A stretch of DNA of 64,000 bases from Lachnospiraceae bacterium (GTDB taxonomy: Bacteria > Bacillota > Clostridia > Lachnospirales > Lachnospiraceae). Shown here piece by piece: positions 19,015 to 27,685 of the stretch (position 1 is the first letter of the stretch; each line of letters starts with the position of its first letter). A program made the translations under genes and the position numbers. Below the pieces are notes generated by a model, which searched no databases, had not been told where the DNA came from, and saw nothing but the letters and a program-made list of their open reading frames with translations. Where the stretch lies: positions 1 through 64,000 of the forward strand of contig SVEE01000003.1 in the NCBI GenBank assembly GCA_015057525.1, in the 5' to 3' direction.

Positions 19015-19427
19015 CTTATATCCCCCATAATGTATTTTACACACCTCCCCTCATTTAATCATAGCTACGAGGAATAATAAAAATAATAAATGTGTTCAAA
19101 AACACGCTCTCGCTTGGACGAAACGCAGCGGTACTAAGTCTTCAGAAACCACCTGTAAGAATAAAAATGTGCACCGAAAACTGTTCTAGAAACGCCGGCA
19201 CTTAACGCACGAAAGATGACACGTTTTTTATGTCATCTTTCGTGCGTTTACGTACCGTTGCGTTTCGCCCAAGCGAGAGCGTGTTTTCGGGCACATTTAT
19301 TATTCTACAGGTGGTTTCTGAAGACTAAGTGCCGGCGTTTCTAGAACAGTTTTTGATACACATTTTTATTCTCGTAGCTATGATTATATGAGGGGAGGGA
19401 GATAGAGTAAATCAGGGGGGATATAAG
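19015..19427. repeat. rearranged palindromic element (modules A-B-C-D-E/E'-B'-C'-D'-A')
   Basis: About 400 bp made almost wholly of inverted repeats. Outer arms A 19044-19071 and A' 19371-19398 differ at 1 of 28 bases, and weaker similarity extends to 19015 and 19427. Inner hairpin E 19204-19221 and E' 19231-19248 is perfect over 18 bp with a 9-nt loop. Between them B (19082-19134) matches B' (19252-19304) at 48 of 53 positions. C (19133-19157) matches C' (19306-19330) at 24 of 25. D (19159-19204) matches D' (19326-19371) at 43 of 46. B, C and D recur in the same order on the right, not reversed, so their pairings cross. No coding region is seen. It could be a MITE-like or REP-like dispersed element. 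Confidence 0.9.
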
Positions 19428-19461
19428 TGGGGTGCTGTAGCTAAGTGGTGGGGAATGAAAA

Positions 19462-19489
19462 AAGGGTACTTCCATTTGGAAGTACCCTT
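19462..19489 (-). terminator. terminator of the pfl operon
   Basis: On the minus strand AAGGGTACTTCC, loop AAAT, GGAAGTACCCTT is followed by TTTTTT. The 12-bp stem is perfect. It ends the core/69-residue/82-residue transcript. Confidence 0.85.
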
Positions 19490-19512
19490 GGTTAGTCTTT
19501 TATTGGTCTAAA

Positions 19513-19761
19513 TTACATAGACTGGATTGACTCATGGAATGTACGTGAGATTACGTCATTCTGCTGCTCCTCTGTTAACTTGATGAAGTTAACTGCGTAT
19601 CCTGATACACGGATAGTGAGCTGTGGATAATTCTCTGGATGCTTCTGAGCATCTAAAAGAGTATCTCTGTTGTATACGTTTACGTTGAGGTGGTGTCCGC
19701 CTTTTTCTGCGTAACCATCTAACATACTTACTAAGTTATCGATCTGCTGTGTACTAGCCAT
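19513..19761 (-). CDS. separate glycyl-radical subunit of pyruvate formate-lyase (GrcA-like)
   Basis: An 82-residue protein corresponding to the C-terminal domain of a normal pyruvate formate-lyase. Residues 7-29 match the linker ([15 protein letters not shown]), then [20 protein letters not shown] and RVSGYAV with the radical glycine at G54, ending in [18 protein letters not shown]. It has its own strong GGAGG site and ATG, so it is made as a free polypeptide. It resembles the standalone GrcA/YfiD cofactor, but here the adjacent lyase core lacks any glycyl domain, so it should be an obligatory subunit rather than a spare part. Confidence 0.9.
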   Translation of the reverse strand: MASTQQIDNLVSMLDGYAEKGGHHLNVNVYNRDTLLDAQKHPENYPQLTIRVSGYAVNFIKLTEEQQNDVISRTFHESIQSM

Positions 19762-19796
19762 TTTAATATCCTCCTAATATAATTATATGATTGGAA

Positions 19797-20006
19797 TTAA
19801 TCCTCAAATGCATCGTCGATACCGTCATGTAATGTAGGCACGGCACATGCAAGGTTACCCTTGGCACAATCTATACAACCCATAGTTTCTAATGAGTTTC
19901 CTTCTTGATCAGGGTCATAGGACACATTAATGTGTCCATGACCTTCTGAAACCATACCATCTAACATTGCTACGATATCATCAACATTATTTAAACCGTT
20001 ATCCAT
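19797..20006 (-). CDS. small Cys-containing paralogue of the glycyl-radical subunit
   Basis: A 69-residue protein between the lyase core and the glycyl subunit. Residues 8-29 (VDDIVAMLDGM, GHGHINVS) clearly match residues 7-29 of the 82-residue neighbour ([19 protein letters not shown]). The RVSGYAV loop is absent. Its second half carries C44-x2-C47-x6-C54 (CIDCAKGNLAC) and an acidic end. It has its own start preceded by AAAGGATGG, 18 bp after the core stop. The shared linker suggests it docks on the lyase core; the cysteines could bind metal, form a disulfide or act in repair. Function unknown. Confidence 0.75.
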   Translation of the reverse strand: MDNGLNNVDDIVAMLDGMVSEGHGHINVSYDPDQEGNSLETMGCIDCAKGNLACAVPTLHDGIDDAFED

Positions 20007-20023
20007 CTAAACCATCCTTTAAA

Positions 20024-22078
20024 TTAGTCAAGCTTAAGATCAACGTCAAGGTCACCAGCGAATACCTGGTCTTCCTTACCAAGTGCTCCAGGGATGATAG
20101 AGAATGTATTTGAAATACCATCCTGTGAATCCATGAATGGAAGCTTTGCTACTGATGAGAGTGAAGCTAACGCACCGTTAGTATCTCTCTTGTGCATTGG
20201 GTTAGCACCAGGAGCGAATGGCTGTCCGTGCTTTCTACCACATGGAGTATCACCTGTGTTCTTACCGTAAGTTACGTTTGAAGTAATTGTAAGAACTGAC
20301 ATTGTTGGGAATCCATCTCTGTATACGTGATGCTTTCTGATCTTGTTCATGAATGTTGAAACAAGGTCAGCTGCGATTGAGTCAACTCTGTCATCGTTGT
20401 TACCATACTTAGGGAAATCTCCCTCAGTCTCATAGCTAACTACGATACCCTGCTCGTTTCTTACTGTCTTAACCTTAGCATACTTGATAGCTGAAAGTGA
20501 GTCAGCTACAACTGAAAGACCTGCAACACCTGTTGCGAAGTATCTTCTAACATCTCTGTCATGAAGAGCCATCTGAATTCTCTCGTATGCATATTTATCA
20601 TGCATGTAGTGGATGATGTTAAGCGCGCTTACATATACACGTGCTAACCACTCCATCATATCATCATATTTTTCCATAACCTCATCAAAGTCAAGGTACT
20701 CTGATGTAATTGGTCTATACTTAGGACCTACCTGTACACCTGTACACTCATCAACACCACCGTTGATAGCATAAAGGAGACATTTTGCAAGGTTAGCTCT
20801 AGCTCCGAAGAACTGCATTTCCTTACCAACTCTCATTGAAGATACACAACAAGCGATTGCGTAATCATCACCATGAGTTACTCTCATTAAGTCATCATTC
20901 TCATACTGGATAGATGAAGACTTGATAGACATCTTAGCACAGTACTGCTTCCAGTTGATTGGAAGTCTTGTAGACCAGAGAACTGTTAAGTTTGGCTCTG
21001 GAGCTGCACCTAAGTTGTCAAGTGTGTGAAGATATCTGAATGACATCTTTGTTACAAGTGGACGGCCATCAATACCAACACCACCAAGTGACTCAGTTAC
21101 CCATACTGGATCTCCTGAGAATAACTGATTGTACTCTGGAGTACGAGCAAACTTAACAATACGAAGCTTCATAATGAAGTGATCGATAAACTCCTGAATC
21201 TGCTCCTCTGTAAATGTACCGTTAGCTAAATCTCTCTCTGCGTAGCAATCTAAGAATGTAGAAGTACGTCCAAGTGACATTGCTGCACCGTTCTGCTCCT
21301 TAACTGCTCCGAGGTATCCAAAGTAAACTGCCTGAATAGCTTCCTTTACGTTAGTAGCTGGCTTAGAAATATCAATTCCGTAAGCTGCTGCCATCTGCTT
21401 TAACTCACCAAGAGCTCTGATCTGCTCAGAAATCTCTTCTCTTAATCTGATTACGTGATCTGTATATACGTTACCGAAAGAATCCTTCTGTTTCTTCTTA
21501 TCAGCAACTAAGAAATCAATACCGTAAAGAGCTACTCTTCTGTAGTCACCGATGATACGGCCACGTCCGTAAGCATCTGGAAGTCCTGTAATGATGTGGT
21601 TTGTACGACATTTTCTGATTTCTTCATCATAAACATCGAATACACCTGCGTTATGAGTCTTTCTGTGTGTAGTGAAGAACTCAACAACTTCTGGGTCTAC
21701 TTTATAACCATTGTCTTCGCAAGCCTTCATAGCCATACGAATACCACCGTATACATTCATTCCTCTCTTGAAAGGCTTATCAGTCTGAACACCAACGATT
21801 GTCTCTTTATCCTTATCGAGGTAACCTGCACCGTGTGAAGTAAGAGTTGAAACAACCTTAGTATCCATATCAAGAACACCGCCTGCTTCTCTTTCCTTCT
21901 TAGAAAGGTCAAGTACCATCTGCCATAAATCCTTAGTATTCTGAGTTGGCTCTGCTAAGAAAGAATCATCTCCCTCATATGGGTGATAGTTCTTCTGAAT
22001 GAAATCTCTAACCTCGATTTCTTTCTGCCACTTACCGCCTACAAAGCCGTTCCAGCCTTCTGCTTCCATCTTAAACAT
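20024..22078 (-). CDS. pyruvate formate-lyase core lacking the glycyl-radical domain
   Basis: Converts pyruvate and CoA to acetyl-CoA and formate. The catalytic cysteine pair is present in IACCVSSM, and the family motifs [27 protein letters not shown] and [12 protein letters not shown] are intact. The ATG at 22078 (MFKMEAEGW) follows AAGGAGGAG. The chain stops after 684 residues, a dozen residues beyond ALGKED, whereas full-length enzymes of about 750-760 residues continue into the linker and glycyl domain. A clean stop, a new ribosome binding site and separate starts downstream argue against a sequencing frameshift. First gene of a three-gene operon. Confidence 0.95.
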   Translation of the reverse strand: MFKMEAEGWNGFVGGKWQKEIEVRDFIQKNYHPYEGDDSFLAEPTQNTKDLWQMVLDLSKKEREAGGVLDMDTKVVSTLTSHGAGYLDKDKETIVGVQTDKPFKRGMNVYGGIRMAMKACEDNGYKVDPEVVEFFTTHRKTHNAGVFDVYDEEIRKCRTNHIITGLPDAYGRGRIIGDYRRVALYGIDFLVADKKKQKDSFGNVYTDHVIRLREEISEQIRALGELKQMAAAYGIDISKPATNVKEAIQAVYFGYLGAVKEQNGAAMSLGRTSTFLDCYAERDLANGTFTEEQIQEFIDHFIMKLRIVKFARTPEYNQLFSGDPVWVTESLGGVGIDGRPLVTKMSFRYLHTLDNLGAAPEPNLTVLWSTRLPINWKQYCAKMSIKSSSIQYENDDLMRVTHGDDYAIACCVSSMRVGKEMQFFGARANLAKCLLYAINGGVDECTGVQVGPKYRPITSEYLDFDEVMEKYDDMMEWLARVYVSALNIIHYMHDKYAYERIQMALHDRDVRRYFATGVAGLSVVADSLSAIKYAKVKTVRNEQGIVVSYETEGDFPKYGNNDDRVDSIAADLVSTFMNKIRKHHVYRDGFPTMSVLTITSNVTYGKNTGDTPCGRKHGQPFAPGANPMHKRDTNGALASLSSVAKLPFMDSQDGISNTFSIIPGALGKEDQVFAGDLDVDLKLD

Positions 22079-22216
22079 TGTAAAAAACTCCTCCTTTTTT
22101 CTATCCACACGACGTACCAATGCGGATTTATATTACTTTAAAAATAAGTATCACTTAACTGTGGAAATCTATGATTTTTATGTTTCAAAAATCATCTTGT
22201 TTCCTACTGTGATTAT

Positions 22217-22245
22217 ATTATAATTTTAAATTGTATACACGTCAA
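22217..22245 (-). promoter_or_regulatory. promoter of the pfl operon with TGTATACA in the spacer
   Basis: On the minus strand TTGACG (22245-22240), 17-nt spacer, TATAAT (22222-22217). The palindrome TGTATACA (22232-22239) occupies the spacer next to the -35 box, as an operator would. Confidence 0.75.
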
Positions 22246-22277
22246 CGAATTACGAGCAAATTTTTGTACTTTTTTCG

Positions 22278-22312
22278 ATACACAGATTGTATACAGTATA
22301 CAATCTGTGTAT
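22278..22312. promoter_or_regulatory. 35-bp perfect palindrome upstream of the pfl promoter
   Basis: Arms of 17 bp (22278-22294 and 22296-22312) flank one central base. The core TTGTATAC-A-GTATACAA repeats the GTATAC found in the pfl promoter spacer. It begins 10 bp after the stop of the kinase gene, but no T run follows on either strand, so an operator is likelier than a terminator. Confidence 0.7.
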
Positions 22313-22322
22313 TCTTAAAAAT

Positions 22323-24968
22323 TTACTTATCAATCAAATAATTGTATATATATTCATCGTTCTCAAGTAACATTGACGTAGCCGACATATCTCTCCAGAA
22401 TGAGCAGTCTGTTATGAAATATTCTCCTGAACTATCAGGTTCTGCATAAAATTCTGCTCTTACGCAACACTCATCTGTTGGATAAAACACCTCAAACAAT
22501 ACATAACCATCATATTCTGTATATGCTTTGTAATTTTCCGATATATCCCAGAATAAATCCTGAACATCATAAAGTGAATCACCTATTGTTACATTGCCTG
22601 GCATTATCATTTCATCTATTTCTGTTCCAATCGGTGCATAAATATAGTCTACATAAAGATTCTCTAGACCTACGTTATGTATTGAATAATTATTGATATA
22701 TACATACATAATAGTATCGCCATTAGACATTGTTGTGTACATCTGCTCACATGGCCTCAATGTATCTACTTCATCTACAAAACTCCAACCATTTGCAATA
22801 AGAACAGACACCGGAATAGGAACCTTATAGTTAGTTCCTAACAGGCTAACTACGCTATCAAATCTATCTACTGTTGCCTCTGGTGCTTCATAAGAGGAAA
22901 GCTGCGGAAGCGTATCTACATATTCTGTGCTAGGAAAAACTTCTGCTCCATCTGGTGCCTCAAGGCAACAGTAAAGTACACTTTTACAGCTACCATCTTC
23001 ATCATCATATCCAAATTCAATAAATCCATTGCCAGAACCTAAATATATCTTCTTATAATCAAAATCATCAATAACATCAGGCTCTCCATATATTGCTTCT
23101 ATTTCTGCCATACTTGAAGATGGAGTTGAACCATTCATATCAAAACGTGGACCAGCGGGAAGCTCAATGTAATATTCTGACTCATAACTGTAATGCCAAA
23201 AATCAGCATATCTTATTCCTATTACATGGCATTCATCTGCAGTTTTAGCTTCCGATGAAAAATTTGCAATTAACAATCCATAATCTGCGTTATCATCCAT
23301 GCAGGTAATTTCTCTAATTTCCCCACTTCCTAAAGTGAATTTTTCACCATTAGATTCCCAACCGTTATTTATCCATTCAGTATAAGTCATAGGGAACTGG
23401 TATATATCTCCACCAATGGAAACCTTAAATTCTTCCCAGTTTGAACCTAATTCGGCATTGTATTCAATTGCTGGTTCCTCTTCAGTAGAAGCCTCCGTAG
23501 TTGGCGCCTCTGTAGTAGGTGCTTCTGTTACATCCTGTTCATCATCATCTCTGCCTTGTGTTGATTCCGCAACTTCTCTTGTAGATTTATCATCATCCTT
23601 CTTAGATGAATTTATTGCAACAACCGCAATTACACCAACAACAAGTATCCCTACAATAACTAAAATTAATGGTAAGAAACTTGTTCTCTTTGGCTCATTA
23701 TACCTTTGATTATTTGCTTGTGCAGGATTTGCATTCTGAAAACTCATTTGATTCTGAGCTGTATTAGCTGTTCCCCAAGCTGGTGCCTGTGGTGTAACTT
23801 GTCCCTGCATAGGCTGATTAACAAGAACTGTATTTCCACTTTGAGGATGACCTGTATAGCCAGCCTGAGAACTCATAGGCTGAGTCTGTTGCACACCAGT
23901 AAATCCTGTCTGAGACTGTACATTATAGCCGGCCTGTCCCACAGCATTAGCATTTAACAAAACTGTTGCCTGTTCGGAAACATCATCTGTGGTTGCTCCG
24001 TTATACAAAGCATCCTTTAACTGACCTAAATTCTGATATCTATCCTCAATACGTGGTGCAAGTCCCTTATTTAATACTCTTTCTGTATTTGGGGAAATGC
24101 TAATACCACATGCAGATGGTGACACGTATGTATCTTCCGACATTCTTTCTATGCTGTTTGGTGGTATATTTCCTGTTAACATCTTATACATAGTTGCACA
24201 AAGGCTATATACATCTGTCCATGGTCCTTGTTTACCCTTACCATAGTACTGTTCTTGTGGTGCATATCCATGCTTTAATATAACAGTATATGTTTGGTCT
24301 CCTTCTAACGACTGTCCACGAACCGATCCAAAGTCAATAAGCTTAATCTTACCGTCTTTACCAACCATTATGTTGTCAGGGCTTATATCTCTGTGAACCA
24401 TACCCTTTTCATGAACTTGCTGTAAAGACTCTATAATCGGTTTCATATGAGAAAGAACTTCCGCCTCACTCATCTTTCCACCCAAATTATTTAAATGGGC
24501 TTTTAGTGTTATTCCATCTACATACTCCATAACCATATACGCAGTCTCATTGGCATAGAAAAAGTCCTTAACTGATACAATACCTGGAAGGTTATAAAAT
24601 TTAGACAAATTCTTAGCTTCATCCACATATCTCTTTAAACCTTTATCGTACATGTCTTGGTTTGAGCCAGTTACAGATATATTAGTTGTAGTCTCCTTTG
24701 TTGTATCTCTAAAAACAAAGGCTCCTGGATAATACTCCTTAATCGCTATAAGCGTCTCAAGATTCATGTCCCAGCCAAGATATGTGATTCCAAATCCTCC
24801 CATACCTAATGTACGGCCAAGCATGTATTTCCCTTCCAAAATAGTGAAAGGTGGTAAAGCGTTTTCAGGCATTTTGTAGCCTTCTATATTAAAGCCACAG
24901 TGTCCGCACACTGCCTCACCACTATGTGGTTTAAAACAGTTAGGACATTTGTCAAAACGTTCTATCAT
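22323..24968 (-). CDS. Zn-ribbon Ser/Thr protein kinase with membrane anchor and extracytoplasmic domain
   Basis: An 881-residue Hanks-type kinase. It has an N-terminal zinc ribbon (C8, C11, C21, C24) and a kinase domain at about residues 48-320 with the glycine loop GRTLGMGGFG, the ATP lysine in IAIKEYYP, HRDISPDN and DFGSVRG. A Gln/Pro-rich linker of about 100 residues leads to one membrane helix (LPLILVIVGILVVGVIAVVAI) and a Thr/Glu stretch, then about 380 extracytoplasmic residues. The outer part contains two similar segments (SNWEEFKVSIGG..YQFPM and FDSVVSLLGTNYKVPIPVS). No PASTA repeats are seen. The ATG at 24968 follows GGAGG. Ligand and targets are unknown. Confidence 0.9.
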   Translation of the reverse strand: MIERFDKCPNCFKPHSGEAVCGHCGFNIEGYKMPENALPPFTILEGKYMLGRTLGMGGFGITYLGWDMNLETLIAIKEYYPGAFVFRDTTKETTTNISVTGSNQDMYDKGLKRYVDEAKNLSKFYNLPGIVSVKDFFYANETAYMVMEYVDGITLKAHLNNLGGKMSEAEVLSHMKPIIESLQQVHEKGMVHRDISPDNIMVGKDGKIKLIDFGSVRGQSLEGDQTYTVILKHGYAPQEQYYGKGKQGPWTDVYSLCATMYKMLTGNIPPNSIERMSEDTYVSPSACGISISPNTERVLNKGLAPRIEDRYQNLGQLKDALYNGATTDDVSEQATVLLNANAVGQAGYNVQSQTGFTGVQQTQPMSSQAGYTGHPQSGNTVLVNQPMQGQVTPQAPAWGTANTAQNQMSFQNANPAQANNQRYNEPKRTSFLPLILVIVGILVVGVIAVVAINSSKKDDDKSTREVAESTQGRDDDEQDVTEAPTTEAPTTEASTEEEPAIEYNAELGSNWEEFKVSIGGDIYQFPMTYTEWINNGWESNGEKFTLGSGEIREITCMDDNADYGLLIANFSSEAKTADECHVIGIRYADFWHYSYESEYYIELPAGPRFDMNGSTPSSSMAEIEAIYGEPDVIDDFDYKKIYLGSGNGFIEFGYDDEDGSCKSVLYCCLEAPDGAEVFPSTEYVDTLPQLSSYEAPEATVDRFDSVVSLLGTNYKVPIPVSVLIANGWSFVDEVDTLRPCEQMYTTMSNGDTIMYVYINNYSIHNVGLENLYVDYIYAPIGTEIDEMIMPGNVTIGDSLYDVQDLFWDISENYKAYTEYDGYVLFEVFYPTDECCVRAEFYAEPDSSGEYFITDCSFWRDMSATSMLLENDEYIYNYLIDK

Positions 24969-25186
24969 AATAACTTCCTCCAAAACATTATTAATAAAAT
25001 TATAAATCTCGGCGTTTTTATTGTCAATTCATTATACATCAACATTTTATCATATTATTTGCACATTATGTATTATTTGCTAAAAGCAATATTGATTTTT
25101 TGAATTTATAAAACATAGACATTTTTACTTCATTTGTGTTATACTAGCTTTGCTATTTTAAGCAATCAATAAGGAGGAATTTATAA

Positions 25187-25402
25187 ATGGCAAAGCAAGT
25201 AACAAAAAATATGTTAATTCATGAGATAATCGAAGTTGATCCAGGTAATGCAGCAATTCTTATGGCTTCAGGTATGCACTGTGTTGGTTGCCCATCAGCA
25301 GCAATGGAATCATTAGAAGAAGCTTGTATGGTGCATGGAATGGACGTGGATGAAGTAATCACATCTATCAACGACTATTTAAGCAAAAAAGAAGCTAATT
25401 AA
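25187..25402 (+). CDS. DUF1858 redox-disulfide domain protein
   Basis: A 71-residue protein of the DUF1858 family. The pattern IHEIIEVDPGNAAILMASGMHCVGCPSA contains the C-x2-C pair (C-V-G-C) typical of these small domains, which often accompany hybrid-cluster proteins. The exact role is unknown. It has a strong AAGGAGG site and a plausible promoter (TAGACA, 18-nt spacer, TATACT) and is followed 36 bp later by a membrane-protein gene. Confidence 0.9.
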   Translation: MAKQVTKNMLIHEIIEVDPGNAAILMASGMHCVGCPSAAMESLEEACMVHGMDVDEVITSINDYLSKKEAN

Positions 25403-25438
25403 TCGCTTTCTTTTTTCATATTTTCGAGGAGGGATTTT

Positions 25439-26128
25439 ATGTCTAGTTCAAGAGAACGTTATGAGGAGAGACAATATCTCCATCAGGGTGAAGTGGAAGT
25501 TGCACCAGAAATTTATAATCTTATTATAGGTGGTGTGCTTTTATACGGATTTCTTGTTAACTGTTTTATGGTAGCTTTTTGTTCAGATGCCGCATTAAGC
25601 TTAATGGATAATTATGCATTATTCTTAATCGGATACATTGTAATGATAATCGTTGGTTCCCTTATGATTCATGGTTCCAAGAATCCTGTAGTGAGTTTTA
25701 TAGGATACAACTTTATTGTTGTTCCTTTAGGATTAGTTCTTACAGTTGTAATTAATGCATATGCTTCAATCGGCCTAAGTTCAATCATTGTAACTGCATT
25801 TGCAATTACGGCTGTTGTTACTTTAGTCATGATGTTTGTATCATCGCTTTTCCCAAGCTTTTTCTTAAGCATTGGAAAAACACTTTGTTTATCACTTATT
25901 GTAACTATTGTAATCGAATTATTATGTCTTTTATTTAATATACCACTTGGTATAATCGACGGTATAGTCGTATTAATTTTCTGTGGATATGTTGGATATG
26001 ACTGGGCTAGAGCTAATACATGTGCCAAGACTGTTGACAATGCAGTTGATAACGCATCTGAATTATATGTTGATATCATAAATCTTTTCTTAAGAATCTT
26101 AAGAATTCTCGCAAGATCACGCGACTAG
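25439..26128 (+). CDS. Bax inhibitor-1/YbhL family integral membrane protein
   Basis: A 229-residue protein with seven hydrophobic helices and a short cytoplasmic N-terminus. The C-terminal signature GYDWARA and SELYVDIINLFLRILRIL is characteristic of bacterial BI-1/YetJ/YbhL proteins, some of which behave as pH-sensitive calcium leak channels. The likely operon partner is the DUF1858 gene upstream. Confidence 0.85.
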   Translation: MSSSRERYEERQYLHQGEVEVAPEIYNLIIGGVLLYGFLVNCFMVAFCSDAALSLMDNYALFLIGYIVMIIVGSLMIHGSKNPVVSFIGYNFIVVPLGLVLTVVINAYASIGLSSIIVTAFAITAVVTLVMMFVSSLFPSFFLSIGKTLCLSLIVTIVIELLCLLFNIPLGIIDGIVVLIFCGYVGYDWARANTCAKTVDNAVDNASELYVDIINLFLRILRILARSRD

Positions 26129-26145
26129 TTATAATCGATAGACAC

Positions 26146-26173
26146 AAAAAGAGGACCTTCGGTCCTCTTTTTT
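26146..26173. terminator. bidirectional terminator between BI-1 gene and mecA
   Basis: AAAAAGAGGAC, loop CTTCGG (a C-UUCG-G tetraloop), GTCCTCTTTTTT. Runs of A and T on both sides allow it to serve the convergent genes on both strands. Confidence 0.85.
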
Positions 26174-26927
26174 ATATTTCTGATAAAGTCTGAAGAGCAT
26201 TACCATCAATAATAATTTTAAAATGTTCTTCCATATGACTTGGTGTAGCATAGGTTGCGCGGATTCTATTACCATACTCGCCAATAATATTACAAGCACG
26301 AGTAAACTCTCCGTCAGTATTTTTATCCTTGGTTATATATAGATAAAATCTGCTGTCTCTTGGATTCTTATACAGCGTATTCTCACCTGTATAAATATTC
26401 TTAACATGCTTAGCAGATATTATAACCTGATCAAGATTCTTAAATGCAAATACCCTAAAAACATTCTGTAATTGTTCAGGAGCTGGAGCTACTGGCATAT
26501 TAGGCGTCTTAGGAATTCTTCCCCCACCAAGTGCAGAAAGACCTTCTGCCAAGCTACCAAGAGCTTCAATCAAGCTATCAGTGGGCTGTGTGTGTTCATC
26601 CTCGTCATCTTCATCACTATGGCTGTCATCCTCCACAGCATGTTTTGTAAATCTTGAAAATCTTGCATCTAATTCGTCTGGATCTTCCACCTTAGTAATT
26701 ATTAAAACAAGACACTCTGGAGAAACTGGTATAGCTTCTATCATAAGTGGAATGTTATCCACTTCAAATCCTAATTCTGTTGATGCCTGCTGCATCAATT
26801 CGCGAAATAATTCTTTCGCCTTATCAGTACCGTATGCTAACTCTGTCAAAAGAAGTTCCTTGTCTGCCAAGTCTGCTTTATAAAGTGTACATCTTATTTG
26901 ATTTTCACTTAATCTTTCTATTTTCAT
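26172..26927 (-). CDS. mecA: adaptor protein MecA
   Basis: MecA-type adaptors deliver substrates to the ClpCP protease. The 251-residue protein has the N-terminal recognition domain (MKIERLSENQIRCTLYKADL, ELMQQASTELGFEV). An acidic, His-containing linker (about residues 105-120) is followed by the C-terminal ClpC-binding domain (FRVFAFKNLDQVIISAKHV, YYLYI-like RFYLYITKD, NIIGEYGNRI). The ATG at 26927 follows AAGGAGTG; an in-frame GTG three codons upstream is less likely. Confidence 0.9.
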   Translation of the reverse strand: MKIERLSENQIRCTLYKADLADKELLLTELAYGTDKAKELFRELMQQASTELGFEVDNIPLMIEAIPVSPECLVLIITKVEDPDELDARFSRFTKHAVEDDSHSDEDDEDEHTQPTDSLIEALGSLAEGLSALGGGRIPKTPNMPVAPAPEQLQNVFRVFAFKNLDQVIISAKHVKNIYTGENTLYKNPRDSRFYLYITKDKNTDGEFTRACNIIGEYGNRIRATYATPSHMEEHFKIIIDGNALQTLSEI

Positions 26928-26960
26928 AACAGTCACTCCTTCTTCTAAAAAGTTATTAAT

Positions 26961-26988
26961 AGTTTATCACAAAAATTAATAGTGTAAA
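26961..26988 (-). promoter_or_regulatory. possible promoter of mecA
   Basis: On the minus strand TTTACA (26988-26983), 16-nt spacer, TAAACT (26966-26961). Moderate match only, in a very AT-rich setting. Confidence 0.4.
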
Positions 26989-27370
26989 GATAATTCTTAT
27001 TTTTTTCACATTTTATTTCATGGAATTTATGAAAAAATCTTGCAATTTCTATACAAATATTGTAGATTCTTCTTATACAAATATCGGAAAAATAATAGGT
27101 ATTCTTTAATTCTTATATTATTTATTAATCTGTGGTTTTCCACATACTTTCCAATATAATTAAAATTTAAACATTTTATTTAAGCATTATTTTATTTTTT
27201 ACTAATACTATGCCTTTTATTATTCCATATTTGTAAATTGGCATATCATTTTAAGGAATATTTTCAAAATATATCACAAATCCTTATGTCTTTAAAATAT
27301 GATATGCAAAAAGGAAAGCAAGGTGATGCCCTAAATTATTAGATCATAATGCATAGCAAAACACAAAAAA
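26989..27370. other. AT-rich intergenic region without a gene
   Basis: No supported coding region or RNA gene is seen in these roughly 380 bp between the ferredoxin 3' end and mecA. There is a near-duplicate TATACAAATAT (about 27051 and 27076) and an imperfect inverted repeat from GCATATCAT (27241) to ATGATATGC (27299-27307). No riboswitch motif was recognised. Confidence 0.5.
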
Positions 27371-27397
27371 AAGGAGTTTGCATAGCAAACTCCTTTT
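27371..27397 (-). terminator. terminator after ferredoxin gene
   Basis: AAGGAGTTTGC, loop ATA, GCAAACTCCTT; on the minus strand the stem is followed by eight T. The 11-bp stem is perfect. Confidence 0.85.
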
Positions 27398-27410
27398 ATC
27401 TTGATGTGGA

Positions 27411-27581
27411 TTACTCCTCTGAAATTGCACCTGTTGGGCAAGTACCTGCACATGCTCCACATGAAATACAAGTATCTGCATCAATTTCAAACTTGCCATC
27501 ACCCTCAGAAATTGCACCTACAGGACAAGCACCTGCACATGCTCCACAGCTAACACAGCTATCTCCGATTACGTATGCCAT
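27411..27581 (-). CDS. 2[4Fe-4S] ferredoxin
   Basis: A 56-residue clostridial-type ferredoxin with two C-x2-C-x2-C-x3-C-P motifs (CVSCGACAGACP and CISCGACAGTCP). The ATG at 27581 follows GGAGG; a longer reading frame upstream has no such site. It is an electron carrier suited to a hydrogenase-containing fermenter. It stands alone, with its own terminator. Confidence 0.96.
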   Translation of the reverse strand: MAYVIGDSCVSCGACAGACPVGAISEGDGKFEIDADTCISCGACAGTCPTGAISEE

Positions 27582-27685
27582 ATCTATATCCTCCTTAAGT
27601 ATCTTTTTGATAAAAATTATCACTAGGCATATTGTATAGCATTTTTTATTATATATCAAGTGTTTTTTTATCGAGGAATTTATTG

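Noticed and set aside
19622-19630. TGTGGATAA, a DnaA box on the reverse strand within the glycyl-subunit gene
   Set aside because: A single copy inside a coding region is expected by chance and has no partner boxes.
19513-22078. Split pyruvate formate-lyase explained as a frameshifted or broken gene
   Set aside because: Each of the three reading frames has its own stop, start and ribosome binding site, the break falls exactly at a domain boundary, and the middle gene is a diverged paralogue rather than a fragment.
22278-22312. Palindrome as the terminator of the kinase gene
   Set aside because: No run of T follows the stem on the kinase strand, and its core repeats the motif in the pfl promoter.
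26989-27370. Possible riboswitch or small RNA in the AT-rich gap before mecA
   Set aside because: No conserved aptamer core was recognised, and the inverted repeats are imperfect.
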